A DNA stretch of 64,000 nucleotides from Strigops habroptila (GCF_004027225.2 NC_044284.2:11946501-12010500), one strand, 5' to 3'; positions 25,401-36,362 are shown, counted from the first letter of the stretch. The notes: a model not told the origin generated them from the sequence alone. Made by a program: numbers and translations.

Positions 25401-28400
25401 TGCAAGGAGACATCAAATTACAAACAGCCTCCAGGGTCCTTTCCTCTTAAAACTAATTTCCCACAGGCCTAAGAGCACAAGCAGGCGCTGTTTCTACATT
25501 ACGAACGTGGAACCAAGTTACCTTCTTACTCCCACCTCTTGTGTACTTGTTATAAACAAAATACGTTATCTTCCCAAGCTTTGCCATAGAATCATAGAAT
25601 GATTTGGGTTGGAAAGAACCTTAAGATCATCCAGGTCCAACCCCCCTGCCATGGGCAGGGACACCTCACGCTAGACCATGTCGCCCAAGGCTCCGTCCAG
25701 CTTGGCCTTGAATACTGCCAGGGATGGAGCATTTACCACTTCTTTGGGCAACCTGTTCCAGTGCCTCACCATCCTCACAGTAAAGAACTTCTTCCTTATA
25801 TCTAACCTGAACTTTCCCTGCTTAAGTTTAAACCCATTATCCCTTGTCCTACTACTACAGTCCCTAAGGAAGAGTCCCTCCCCAGCATCCTTATAGGCCC
25901 CCTTCAGATACTGGAAGGCTGCTATGAGGTCTCCACACAGCCTTCTCTTCTCCAGGCTGAACAGCCCCAACTCTCTCAGCCTGTTTTCGTACAGGAGGTG
26001 CTCCAGCCCCCTTATCATCCTCGTGGCCCTCCTCTGGACTCGCTCCAACAGCTCAATGTCCTTCTTACAGCAAGGACACCAGATCTGCACAAAGTACTCC
26101 AAGTGAGGTCTCACAAGAGCAGAGTAGAGGGGCAGGATCACCTCCTTTGACCTGCTGGTCACGCTCCTTTTGATGCAGCCCAGGATACGGTTGGCTTTCT
26201 GGGCTGTGAGCACACACTGAAGCTGGCTCATGTTCAGTTTCTCATCAACCAACACCCCAAAATCCTTCTCTGCAGGGCTGCTCTGAATCGCTTCTCCGCC
26301 CAACCTGCAGCTGTGCCTGGGATTGCCCCGACCCAGGTGTAGGACCTTACACTTGGCTTGGTTAAACTTCATAAGGTTGGCATTGGCCCACCTCACAAGC
26401 CTGTCAAGGTCCCTCTGGATGGCATCCCTTCCCTCCAGCGTATCAACCGAACCACACAGTTCGGTGTCGTCGGCAAACTTGCTGAGGGCGCACTCAATCC
26501 CACTGTCCATGTCACCAACAAAGATGGTGAACAGGATCGGTCCCAACACCGACCCCTGAGGGACACCACTTGTACCTGGAAACACCAAGGGGCACCTTAT
26601 GTCTAATCAGCTTCTTTTTAAAAGCCAGTGTGGCTAGAATTACTCACCAAGGAATTACCTGACAAATCCTATTAACATAAATGGCATTTACTGTCGAAAG
26701 TAACCAGATTAACACCAGGAACTAACGGTGTAAATTAAGACCATGGGCAAATTAGCACCTTTACAACTACGACCCATTTTATTGATAACATTTACAGGAA
26801 ATATCTATCTGCTGTTGTGTTTCGAAAGACTCTTAATAACTGAATTCTATAACTTATTTTTTCTTAAACTTCTGTCTAATAAAGCCTCTTTCAAAAAAAT
26901 AGCAAAAACAAGTCCACAAGCATTTTCTCTCTACAAATTTGGAAACCCAAATAAGGCAACAATGTTTAAAGTTTTAAAGGTAAAATTGATTCCATTATCC
27001 ACAGAAGAAAGCAGCAAATGACAAAATGAACTGTGTATTTTGTTGGCTTTTATAGAGCCCCCTTTATTCTGCCCATGCTTCTCAAAATCTTATACTTTAG
27101 GCTCTAACCAATATTGACATATATTAAATCATATCAATAAGAAAGGTAAGCAGACTTTTCCCCAAAGCTGTAATCACTTATTTGTCAGGAGTTAACTGCT
27201 GAATGTACCCAGCTCCCTAAGTATATAGACATCTGTTTCATAGCAGTTGTATAATTCAAGTAAGGTCCTAACACAAATAAAGCTAAATTGGCCACATTGC
27301 CCTTCATGCAGTAATTTTGTATGGATGAGCTGTCATTTTAAATTTGACTGAAAATAACTGTAGATACCTTAACTGGATTAAAAAGAAGAACTAAGTCACT
27401 TCTCCATAATCAAGCCAATTACTGAGCAGCAGGGATCCACTTCATCATCAATTAATCTGTTCAACATGATCACTGTTCAATACATGCAAAATGAGAGCTG
27501 CATTTAAAGCACCTCAATTAACTCAATGCATAACAAACCAATCGGGTGAAAACTTTTCTCCTAGTTTCATAAGACACATTTATAAATGGGCAATTTTGCT
27601 TTCAGAAATAAATGTTTCTTCAGTATGAAAACAATTTGGAATTTTTCCAAATAAAGGGATTTATTTTAAAACGAAATAGTCACCTATATACTGAGATATT
27701 AACCCCCTAAATGGGGGTCAAACAGTTCGCACAACACACACATGGCTTTCCTAAATAACCATGCTTAGTGACCTCTCCAAAACACCTAGAGCTCCAAAGA
27801 TGACAAAAATCTACTTAAGAAGATGGTATTTCATTTATCTTGCAAGCAAATATAACTGGTCTAAGTATTTAATGCACCTATAAAGTGAGTTATTTCTAAA
27901 CAAGTGCCCAGTAACTTTGCCACTAAAAATACACTTGTCTACAGCATTTCCACAGAAAGAACAAAACGTGAGCTCCCAGAAGACCAAGTGGTTTTTTCTT
28001 CTGCTGTTTATAGCAGTTGCTCTGGTGCCTTTGAAAACAAGCCCTGTTCCCAGAAGCAGTCTCCGCACTGGGAATCCAGGCATAGCAGCTCCGGGCACAT
28101 GGGGATGCGAGGCCAGAAGCCTGCCAGGATGGTGAGGCTGGAGCACGGCAAGACGGATGGGGGTGCTCCTCTGGAGGACAATGCATATGCTTCAATGCTG
28201 GCGTTTCAAGCCCTCTCTGCTGAGCCAGGCAGAAATACAAGCTCTTACATCAGTGCAAAGAAAGCACGAGCCTTCTCTAAAGAGGGGAACCTGGAATTCC
28301 CTGTCTCCTGAACTTTACGCTGTTTCTAACTCTCAACAGGATACTAGTGTTAAGCTCAAGATAATGTAAGACACACCAGTAATTAAAATAACACCTTTTG

Positions 28401-31400
28401 GAAAGGCTCGGGGGTTTTTCTGCTTACTTTTGTTTGCTGTGGTTTTATTTTTGTTGGGGTTTTTTAATAGACTGGGGAAAATATTTAATAAGATGCTGAA
28501 TCCACGCAGTAATGGAATTATGGAAATGAGACTATCAAACACTCAGCCAAAGATAACAAGGAACAAAGAGGCTGGGTTCTGAAAGTGAAAACCATTCCTC
28601 TCCAGTCTATTAGATTAGCCTGAGACAGTCAACAAGACAGCAATTATAGAAAGTGACGTGATGAATAGCATTTATATGGTCTTCCAAAAAGTCTTTACTA
28701 AAAAGACCCAGACAGCAAGTTAAAGAAAGTTCTGCAAACATTACATAGCTTTGAGGCTGGAATCCAAGGCCAGGGCTAGACACTAGCTAACCAAGGAAAC
28801 CCCACCACTGTGTCCTCACATTACCAGGCTTTAGCAAGTTTGCTTTGTAAAACCTTTGTCTTCAGCGAGGTGAGGGCCCAAAAGCACAGAGGACAACCAC
28901 ACTTGGACATACCATGGACAAACTGGCTGAGAAATGACTGAGAAACAACTCTACATTTAGTAGACATCGGTCTCACAAATTGAGTCACATTTTATGAACT
29001 TGACAAGCATTTCCACCAGAAATTCGCTTGATAAAGATAAAGGAGGTGAAAGGGAAAAGAGAGACATCAGAAGAGTTTATTATTCCTCTAAAAGAAAACA
29101 GAGGACATAAACACTTTTGCGTTCCTGAACCCTCTTACCTGTTGAAGGGCACTTAAAGGTAGGATTGTCCTCCGCTGCAGGCACGCTGGGAGCCTTGCAG
29201 GCAAACCTCTGCTGGTGCTGCTGCATTTGCTCCCCGGGATGTGCGGCATCGGCCTGACTCACTTCGCTGGGCTGAGCCATCCGACTGTTCCCTGTGCTCT
29301 CCATGGAGCATGGTGCACGCTCATGGGGACCCGCAGACATCCCAGAGTCACCTCCAGGGAGGGGTTTGTACCGAATAGCCAGGGAGCCCACAGCAACAGG
29401 GCTATTCACAGCAGAAGGGCGCACCCTCGGCAAGTCAGGCTCATCATCTTCAGGGATCGGGTTGTACCATATTTCTCCTTCATCATCTGCATCATTATCC
29501 TCACCCAAGTCCAAAGCAGGGCTCCTCAGCACGGCAGGGCTCGCGGTACCACCGACAGGAGCGCAGCTTCGTATGGGGCGCTCCCGCCCCACCGGTGACA
29601 CGGAAGGAACCTGCGGCACTGGGGGTTCAGGCAGTGGGATGGGAGATTTGGGTACCGGGATAACAGCCCCGTGCATTTCCTTACAGGCATTTTCTTCTTC
29701 CAGAGGAGGAGGAGGAGGAGGTCGGTGCGTGCTCTGCTGCAGCCAGCTGCGTTTCTTAGAAACAGTGATGCTGTTCATTGGCAGCCTGTGCTCAGGGACT
29801 GCGCTGGCCTGGGGGGACTCGGGCTCCTTCCTGCTTCTCGAAGCTATGTAAACATTTTCTATTAGATCTGTTCCCAGAAAGAAAGGCAAAACAAAAAAGG
29901 AGAGGGAAACACAAATGTTTAGAATATCGTTTTGCTTTCAACAGATGAACACACAAGCTGTTGTATGACATTTGCATTAGACCTCATCTGAAAGGACAGA
30001 AGACAAGTTGATGTGATCATAAAATTAGATTTCAGTCTGTCAAAACAGAATGTGCACATAATTAATAAAGAGGCAGACTTGTTTGGCTGTGTTTTTAACA
30101 CCATGTAATTTAGATAAATGGCAGTGAGATAGCTCTGCTGAAAGGTCACGCATACTTACACAGAATGGCTGGGGTTTTCCACTAAGTTCAGGTACAATTG
30201 GTTTGAAAAGTTGTTACATGGTATTTCTCCAGTTTACTGACCAATGAAGAAACAGACCTTACTTCTGGTACAATGTACTACTCAAATGGCTACAAGAAAC
30301 CAATACAGATTCTCTTCTAGATTTATATATAAATAAAGGTGATGCTATATCTTGCACAAAATCCTCCAGAAAGGACTGTCTTTATCAGCTTTATCCTATA
30401 ATTAAGACAGAAGCAAGCCCTGATTTGTAGGGAATAAAACCATCACGAAAGGAAGGAAGGAGAAAGAAGAACTCACAGAATCACAGACTGGTTTGGGTTG
30501 GAAGGGACCTTAATGATCATCCGGTTCCAACCCCCTGCCATGGGCAGGGACACCTTCCCCTGGGGAAGATTGTCCCAAGCCCTGTCCAACCTGGCCTTGA
30601 ATGCTGCCAGGGATGGGGCAGCCACAGCTTCTCTGGGCACCCTGTGCCAGTGCCTCAGCACCCTCACAGGGAAGAACTTCTCCCTCACGTCTAATCTAAA
30701 TGTAGAAGAGTTTTTAAATATCTAATGACACACCAAAAATTTAATGCAACACCTAATCAGATCCCACTGACTGCTCCCAAGACTTGACACTATTTCCTTA
30801 AAGCAACAGCCAAACATTTAACTATGCATCCAAAAAGCCACCTGCACTTGAGCCCCTTGTCAGAGCATGTCCAAGCAGCCCACTCTGCAGCAGTGGCAGT
30901 CTGCAGGGCACCAAATGCAGCAGCACATCCCGTCCAGGCAAGCACCAGTCCTGTCACTAGGACTGGAAGGAAAGCTGCAAATACATTCAAATTATAAACA
31001 GGGAACGGAGGCCAGATAACCCTCACACTCCTCTGTGGAGAAGAACAACCCAGACAGGGTTTGCTCAGCCACTGAGACTGAATGGGGATAACTGGGTTCT
31101 CTTAAAAACAAAAAGACAACTTGTTTTCATGTGAAGCTCTCTGCAGTTCGAAATTCCAGATGGGAGCAGTTATTTGATACTGCTTGAACATTATTCTCAG
31201 CAAAAAATTATTTGAACACCAATCACAGATGTTAAAACAGGGACACCTCTCTGGAGGATTCAAGGAGCGGCTCTGCAAATCCAGCGAAGTTCGCTGCAGA
31301 CAGGGAGACAGGAAAAAGACTGTCACTTGAACACCTCCCCTTCCACCCTCTTTTTAGGTTTGTACTTTAATGACGGAAGAGATCCTTGATAAGATCTGGT

Positions 31401-33613
31401 ACACCGTTTGATGAAAGATTCAGCAGTTGGTGATTTTTTTACAAGTGAGGTTTACTTGTTTAGCTAAACCACAATATGAACACCGTTTGTGATTTGAAGA
31501 ATTAACTTGGTTCAAAGAATTAACAGAATTAACCGTGCTCATTTTGAAGCCTGTGCACATCTTCACTGAAGTGCTTTGCTACACTGGGGTCTAAGTCAGT
31601 CCATTAACAGAATTGGGGGAAAATGAGGAAACAGGGCTGAGGAAGCAGATCTCTGGCAAAGTTTCAGTGATTTGGCAGCAACTGTATTCCTTCCCCCACC
31701 CACAGCCTCCAAATTTAAGTGTGCCATTGCAAACGTTCCCCTTGATACAAATTTCACTACTATTTCAAGTAAGAACTAACCAGAAGGACTAATCTGCAGG
31801 GGGCACAGGGCTATGCCTGTATTTCCAAGAAGCCAGGTTGGATCAGGCACTTCTCGGGCAGGCATCCTCCTATCTCAAAGCCCTCCACTTCTGCATGGAC
31901 AGCCCAAGGAGCAGTGTCTGCTCCAGTAACATAAATAGATGGAGCATCCAAGAGCTGTATTTCCATACAAAAAAAAAGGATCTGCTACTTCCTGCTTCAC
32001 TGTAGCGACACAGGCCCATCTGCACTGGTTAAGGCAGCCCACAATTCCCAAACCCGCAGGCTCCTACAAAGTACAATGTGCCTAAATATACACCCAGCAA
32101 CACATCTGGCACCAGCCTCAGGCTGCCCTTTTGGTCCCAGCAGCAGTGAGCGCACAGAGCAAACTCAGCTTTGTTTCCAACATCCACCCAGGCATCTCAG
32201 TAACAAACCCTGTGCAAAAGCTCACTGCAAAAACCTTATTACCAACCAGGCACCTCCAACAACCCTGCTGCTGGCAGAGACACTGCACCTATCACACCTA
32301 TTCACAACCACCCCATCCCTGGATGAGCCAGCACACTGCCAGGGGGTCATCGATTGCAAATGTTCACTGAATCCCATCCAAATGATACACTTATGTGCAC
32401 ATTTTCCAACTGCAGCTTTTGCAACTGACAGCAGTACCTGCAACCACCGCTTCCCCTTTATTCGAACTTGGCCATGCTCCTGAAAGCCCTTATGCCTGTG
32501 TTTATTTTAGAAACAAACTGTCTCACATGCAAGTATCTGCACAACCAGTGGTTCGATATCACAGAGCAAGTTTTCAACGTCGTTAACTGTTATAGTAACG
32601 AGCTGGTTTTAAATAAATACAAAGCGCTCCGACATAGACAGGCCAGGCACATACTTCTTGTTCTAGAGCAAAGTTCCATTCAGCAGAATGCTGCCTACTC
32701 TCTTGTTAGCACTTTAATATATTTAATGTGTGTGCAGTACTTTAATACTTTTAATGTAAAAACAGACCAGGCCTCCACACAAAATACAGTGGTCCCTCTC
32801 AAAAGGTGTTTAAGCAAGAAAAATAAAAAGGAAAGAGAAAAAACACAGGAATTTCCTTCACCTTCCACTCTATATACAAAAAATTGCACAGATCAGTATT
32901 TAAAGTTAAGCCTTTATGGTAACAACACATATATGCTCATCTATGAGCAAAACCAAAGAACTTCAACGTTCCAGCTCAACTGAGGTCAAGACTGATACTC
33001 AGCCTACTACGTAGGTATATAAATATTTCAACATAATGCTGTGCACTGCTTTTCCAATCGTAAGGAAGAGGGGAACAGCTTTTCCAGCCTCTCCATATAC
33101 GGATCAAACAATCCACAGTTCTGGCTGCTCTTTAAACACGTTTTCTTTCACTACGTTTCCTAACACAGCTACGAAATATAACAACCGCGTATTTAAACGC
33201 AACAACACTAAGACTAAAAATTGATTTGTAAGCTTTCAGCGGGACCTTAAACAAACACAAACGCAGGCAGCGAACCCAAGCCAAGAGTGACAGAGACCCG
33301 CGCGGTGAGGAAGCGCTGATCCAAAACCGAGAGCCCCCCGCGTTAACGAGGAATCCTTATTCCCGATAGGAGCAGCAAACACTGACGGGACGATGCTATC
33401 GGGGCTGACTGACTCCAGACCAGCTCCCCGCGGGGCTCCTCGCCCCTTTCGCCCTCCTCCCCTCCGCGCCGCCTCAGGCGGAGGAGCCCCGTCCCGCAGC
33501 CACTCACCCTGCGGGGCGCACACCCCGCCGTGGCGGTGCCCGGCGCCCGCCGCCCCTCGCTGGGACCTCCTGCCCCGCAGCTTGGAGAGCGTCCTGCGGA
33601 GCGGGTCAGCCAT
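6947..33613 (-). CDS. SYDE2: SYDE2, synapse-defective Rho GTPase-activating protein homologue 2 (complete coding region, 7 exons)
   Basis: Join on the - strand: 33613..33508, 29867..29139, 19735..18642, 16012..15886, 11326..11145, 10254..10023, 7449..6947. The total is 2973 bases, and every junction keeps phase, giving 990 residues. Start [16 protein letters not shown] mirrors the SYDE1 N-terminus and has a strong Kozak context (G at -3 and +4). In order: proline run (about 85-90), [15 protein letters not shown] (from 166), RYHLDSSV (386-393) and [10 protein letters not shown] (from 413), C2 domain (about 474-590), RhoGAP (about 608-820) with arginine finger R649 in GLYRLCG, then NRYAGDWS and a C-terminal helix. 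RhoGAPs speed GTP hydrolysis on Rho/Rac/Cdc42; SYDE proteins are linked to presynapse assembly. The product is shorter than the roughly 1,200-residue human protein, apparently at the N-terminal end. SYDE1 is excluded by synteny with C1orf52 and BCL10. Confidence 0.93.
7450..10022 (-). other. SYDE2 intron 6
   Basis: No exon or complete mobile element seen. It contains the A/C-rich low-complexity tract at 9571-9702. Open frames near 8549-9007 have no codon or motif support. Confidence 0.75.
9571..9702. repeat. A/C-rich low-complexity tract
   Basis: About 130 bases of A runs broken by CCC and CCCC blocks, with almost no G or T. Opposite-strand reading frames here are artefacts. Confidence 0.7.
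10023..10254 (-). CDS. SYDE2: SYDE2 coding exon 6 (residues 747-823): end of RhoGAP
   Basis: Encodes [20 protein letters not shown], then [17 protein letters not shown] with the conserved Asn of the RhoGAP active region, and [17 protein letters not shown]. Acceptor TTCTTCTAG|GC, donor CCAG|GTAGTG, phase 1. Confidence 0.92.
10255..11144 (-). other. SYDE2 intron 5
   Basis: About 0.9 kb with a run of about 11 C near 10674-10684; nothing else recognised. Confidence 0.7.
11145..11326 (-). CDS. SYDE2: SYDE2 coding exon 5 (residues 686-746): RhoGAP core
   Basis: Encodes [20 protein letters not shown], the hallmark RhoGAP helix with the conserved Lys and Arg, and ends [11 protein letters not shown]. 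Flanked by TTGTGAAG| and |GTGAGC. The upstream open frame in the same orientation is intron. Confidence 0.92.
11327..15885 (-). other. SYDE2 intron 4
   Basis: About 4.6 kb separating the two RhoGAP-core exons. I see no CR1, RNA gene or additional exon. Several open frames on both strands (for example around 11462-12140 and 12290-12667) lack any family similarity. Confidence 0.7.
15886..16012 (-). CDS. SYDE2: SYDE2 coding exon 4 (residues 644-685): RhoGAP arginine finger
   Basis: Reads [20 protein letters not shown] and ends PDINVIT. The GLYR Arg (R649) aligns with the catalytic arginine finger of RhoGAP domains, so the GAP is predicted active. The acceptor is TTGCTTCTAG and the donor ACAG|GTAATA, phase 1. 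Confidence 0.92.
16013..18641 (-). other. SYDE2 intron 3
   Basis: About 2.6 kb. It contains an A/C-rich tract at about 16939-17025; otherwise nothing recognised. Confidence 0.7.
16939..17025. repeat. A/C-rich low-complexity tract
   Basis: A runs of six to eight bases interspersed with CCCC and CCC, with the recurring form A(7)TCCCCAAC. Confidence 0.65.
18642..19735 (-). CDS. SYDE2: SYDE2 coding exon 3 (residues 279-643): basic linker, C2 domain, start of RhoGAP
   Basis: Acceptor CTTCTAAAG|GG in phase 1, donor TGTCAG|GTACTG in phase 0. Carries [27 protein letters not shown] and [10 protein letters not shown], all shared with SYDE1, then the C2 domain and the RhoGAP opening [18 protein letters not shown]. 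Confidence 0.92.
21757..21934 (+). mobile_element. CR1 LINE 3' fragment
   Basis: Translation on this strand reads SLNHWNKLP, then [20 protein letters not shown], the C-terminal end of CR1 ORF2. It is followed by the CR1 3' tail with TCCTTTCCAACCCGGGCTGT and a tract like TTCTACGATAC. Stop codons and mismatches mark it as old. Confidence 0.8.
23385..23407. repeat. Poly(A) tract
   Basis: An uninterrupted run of about 14 A followed by GG and seven more A. No element body is attached that I can recognise. Confidence 0.6.
23611..23672. repeat. (CAAA)n-like A/C-rich tract
   Basis: Irregular units ACCAAA and CAAACC, changing to runs of A with C. A simple sequence within SYDE2 intron 2. Confidence 0.65.
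24880..24925 (-). mobile_element. Possible CR1 3'-tail scrap
   Basis: A short stretch (CAGGATACCAGGCTGGAAGG, then GACCTC) resembles the reverse complement of the CR1 3' tail. It is too short for certainty. Confidence 0.35.
25587..26600 (-). mobile_element. CR1 LINE, 5'-truncated, with unbroken C-terminal ORF2 frame
   Basis: A frame of over 300 codons, open without stop, encodes the 3' half of CR1 reverse transcriptase. It has [15 protein letters not shown], the catalytic [10 protein letters not shown] (an F-A-D-D form of box C), [49 protein letters not shown] and [20 protein letters not shown]. The 3' end shows the GATTCTATGATTCTATGG octamer tail on the - strand. The first half of ORF2 and all of ORF1 are missing, so it is a dead insertion. 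The lack of stops points to a fairly recent insertion. It lies in sense inside SYDE2 intron 2. Confidence 0.93.
28411..28466. repeat. T/G-rich low-complexity tract
   Basis: GGGGGTTTTT at one end and TTGTTGGGGTTTTTT at the other, joined by T/G sequence. It is the complement type of the A-run/CCCC tracts. Confidence 0.6.
29139..29867 (-). CDS. SYDE2: SYDE2 coding exon 2 (residues 36-278)
   Basis: Acceptor GGGAACAG|AT and donor CAACAG|GTAAGAG, both phase 1. Encodes a low-complexity, likely disordered region with a proline run, a P-rich stretch of PxxP-like motifs and the conserved acidic motif [15 protein letters not shown] shared with SYDE1. Confidence 0.9.
29868..33507 (-). other. SYDE2 intron 1
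   Basis: About 3.6 kb between the short first exon and exon 2. It holds a CR1 tail at 30474-30700 and becomes GC-rich over its last 200 bases next to the CpG island. The long open frame at 32468-32983 on the opposite strand has no recognisable similarity. Confidence 0.75.
30474..30700 (-). mobile_element. CR1 LINE 3' fragment
   Basis: On the + strand it opens with TCACAGAATCACAGACTGG, then TTTGGGTTGGAAGGGACC, the reverse complement of the CR1 3' end. On the - strand it encodes [20 protein letters not shown] and [18 protein letters not shown], the CR1 ORF2 C-terminus. About 230 bases, severely 5'-truncated. Confidence 0.9.
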
Positions 33614-33960
33614 GCCTGGGTGCTGCGTCCCCGTAGCCTTCAGCGGGCGCTGCGCCCCGGCCCGCGGGACCCGGCAGCCCCGCTGCGCGGCGGCGGGAGC
33701 GCTGGGCCGCGCTGCCCCATGGCGGCGTGCCTCCGCGCTCGCAGCCCCGGCTCCGCCGCGCACATACCTCGCATAGCTGAGCGGGGTGAGAGGGCGCCCG
33801 CAGCGCGCATGCCCGGCCCGCCCCGCCCCGCCCCGCCCGTGAGGGGCCAGGGCTGGTCCTCACCTAACCGCCCCGGCCCGGCTGAGGGGAGCCGGTCCCG
33901 GTGGTTGCGGGAGGGGGCTCGGGGGCCGCCCTGCCCGGGCACGGGCTTCCCAGCAGTTCC
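33290..33960. promoter_or_regulatory. CpG island and presumed SYDE2 promoter
   Basis: Dense in G, C and CpG (for example repeated CGCC, CCGCCCCGCC and GCGG), in contrast with the AT-rich flanks. It covers SYDE2 exon 1 and its upstream side, where repeated CCCGCC/CCGCCCC sites look like SP1/KLF boxes (about 33810-33838). I see no clear TATA box. Transcription start is inferred to lie just right of 33613; divergent transcription on the + strand is possible but no + strand gene is recognised. Confidence 0.7.
33508..33613 (-). CDS. SYDE2: SYDE2 coding exon 1 (residues 1-35)
   Basis: Starts with ATG at 33613 and reads [20 protein letters not shown], like SYDE1's MAEPLLRKTFSRLRGR. The CAGG|GTGAGT donor is near consensus and its phase 1 fits exon 2. 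The frame stays open upstream to an earlier ATG near 33763 and also runs on past the donor, so a longer isoform is conceivable. The SYDE1 match decides the start chosen here. Confidence 0.8.
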
Positions 33961-34068
33961 CCGAGTTGTGCGCTGAGTGTCCCGCACTACATAGCGGAGT
34001 ACCATCACCTGCCTTAGCCGTGTGCACGGCATGCCTCGCCAAAGGAGACACAGCACGTTTAAAATTCC

Positions 34069-34735
34069 TCACAGAATCAACTCGGTTGGAAAAGACCTTG
34101 AAGATCGTCAAGACCGACCGTTACCTCAGCACTGACAAGGCCAGCAGTAAATCATGTCACTGAGAGACTCATCTACATGATGTGTGAACACTTCCAGGGA
34201 CGGTGATTCCACCACTGCCCTGGGCAGCCTGTTCCAATGCCTGAGCACCCTCTCTGTGAAGAAATATTTAATCTAAACCTCCCCTGGTGCAGCTTGAGGC
34301 TGTTACCTCTTGTTCTATCACTTGTTACTTGGGAGAAGAGACCAACCCCACCTCACTACCACCTCCTTTCAGGTAGTTGTAGAGAGCGATAAGGTCGACC
34401 TGAGCCTTCTCTTCTCCAGACTAAACCCCCCCCAGGTCCCTCAGCCATTCCTCATCAGACTTATTCTCCAGACCCTTTACCAGCTTCATTGCCCTTCTCT
34501 GGACCTGCTCCAGCACCTCAATGTCTCTCTTGTAATGAGGGTCCCAGAACTGAACACAGGATTTGAGGTGCAGCCTCACCAGTGCCCAGTACAGGGGATG
34601 ATCACTGCCCTGGCCCTGCTGCCACGCTATTGCTGATACAGGCCAGGATGCTGTTGGCCGCCTTGGCTGCCTGGGCACAAGCTGGCTCGCATTCAGCCGG
34701 CCATTCCCCCCAAAACCCCCACATCTGTAAGCTGC
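34069..34735 (-). mobile_element. CR1 LINE, older copy
   Basis: Begins on the + strand with CTCACAGAATCAACTCGGTT and GGAAAAGACC, the CR1 3' end in reverse. On the - strand frames give [37 protein letters not shown] and EEWLRDLG, typical of CR1 ORF2, broken by frame changes. It lies about 450 bases upstream of the SYDE2 start codon. Confidence 0.88.
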
Positions 34736-36227
34736 AAACTTATTTTCTCCTCTGTGCATGTGGCAGTTCTCGCTCCCTGACAGGTTTTCGGACTGTTTCC
34801 CTGCAGCCTCACTCTCTTGCAAAGCCTTTGCACCATCCTTAGCAGAGTTAATGCCAGCAACACAGGGACAAAGCTGGCCTCGGTGTCAGTAGCCTTTAGT
34901 ATTCCAGCCAAAATGCCACATAGGTAGAAGACAAGTGGCATTAGGACGGAGCAAATAATGTACTGAGGCGGCTGAAGTGGGCAAAAATCTGGTCTTGGTG
35001 TATGTGTTGCTCAACTACATCATGCAATGTTAATGCAAGCACACGGCCCTTCAAAACCTATCTATCTTGGGAAATGGTATGGAATTGATTTTTCACCAAG
35101 ATAAAATGCTGGGACAGCTTTCATTGGTTAACATCTATGTGGGTTTACGTCTCCCGCATTTCATTTCACTGTAAACAGCTTCAGGAATATATTTTGCAGC
35201 TTTTTACATTACATACCTTATGAACAATGTATGACACACCTGTCTTGTGGGTGAGAGCAGAGGAGTCGTCACCATCTCGTGCCCTTTAGCAGTGTGTTGG
35301 ATGTCACTTCCCTGTGGAAGGCAGCCGGGAGCAGGCAGGCGGTCCACACGTTCCACATGCCAAGCACAGCACTGCCTCGGTACGTAACAAACCCCCAGAC
35401 ACGGGGCCAAAGGAAGGGCTCATTCAGTTCTGGAGGAAACAACCACAGCTCAAGAACATCACACGTATTCACAATTTCTTCTTTTACCGAATTTTGAGGG
35501 GAGGGGTAATAATTTGATCATTTGAAACTAGCTTTGTGAAGAACAAATCTTAAATGTTGAATCTTTAGATGTAAGGCACAGACAGTAGTAACCCAGTAAT
35601 ACCTGTATTTCCACAATGTAAACCAAAACCAAACATTACAGAGTAGTTATGATTTAATCTAAACCAAACCTCACGATAGTTATCACGTCATATTGCAACA
35701 AGTTGAAATGCCATTTTGCCCTCGTGTCCTTTGAAACCATTTGCGTTTCTTTAAATACATATATTGGGAAATATCTCTGCATGAATTTCAGAGCAAGATG
35801 TAAAACCATTCCAGAATGCCTTTGGTTAGGAAAAATCACAGACAAGACGGTGGTGGCTTGGACAGTTTCAGTGCTCACTGCTGTGAGTCCTGAGCGGTCT
35901 GCCTGTCTTCTGTCCCTGCAGGGGTCCAATCCTGCCCCGTCTCATAGCTGCATCGCAGCACCCGTGGCTTGGGTTAGAAACTGCATGTTGGGCAAAGCGG
36001 CATGTAAGAAATACATAAACCAAAACCTATCAGTGCTTTTCTGAAAACGCATTCACTGTGCACAATTAATGAATCTATCTATCTCCAGCAGATTAATTCA
36101 CAATTCCTAGGCCTTTTACAATACCTTTCAGAACTGTGGTCCTGATCTGTAAGGATACAGTCAAAGAAGAAAGATATGAACATACTTGGATAGTGCTTTT
36201 TTTGTTGTTGTTGTTCATCTCATAGTT

Positions 36228-36362
36228 GGATGGTGAAACAGGCTGCCCAGAAAAGCTGTGGAAACTACATTCTGGAGACACTTAAAACTTGGCTGGCCCT
36301 GGCCAAGCTCACTTACATGGCTTCTGACCTCCAGAAATTCCATCCAACCTAAATTACTCTCC
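36228..36362 (+). mobile_element. CR1 LINE 3' fragment (old)
   Basis: The + strand reads GGTGAAACAGGCTGCCCAGA, then AAGCTGTGGAA, like the CR1 ORF2 end. It closes with CTGACCTCCAGAAATTCCAT and CCAACCTAAATTACTCT, matching the CR1 tail with several changes. Confidence 0.7.

Larger units (their letters stand above)
19736..29138 (-). other. SYDE2 intron 2
   Basis: The largest intron, about 9.4 kb. It holds a + strand CR1 tail (about 21757-21934), a long - strand CR1 (about 25587-26600), a possible CR1 scrap near 24880-24925 and several A-rich tracts. No extra SYDE2 exon could be recognised. Confidence 0.75.

Noticed and set aside
32468-32983. 171-codon + strand frame in SYDE2 intron 1
   Set aside because: No recognisable domain, no splice or promoter context, antisense within an intron.
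33236-33763. Long open frame running through SYDE2 exon 1 as a separate gene
   Set aside because: It is exon 1 plus 5' UTR and intron in a CpG island; SYDE1-like N-terminus and donor phase define only 33508-33613 as coding.
33393-33976. Long + strand frames opposite the SYDE2 promoter
   Set aside because: GC-rich islands are poor in stop codons; no family similarity seen.
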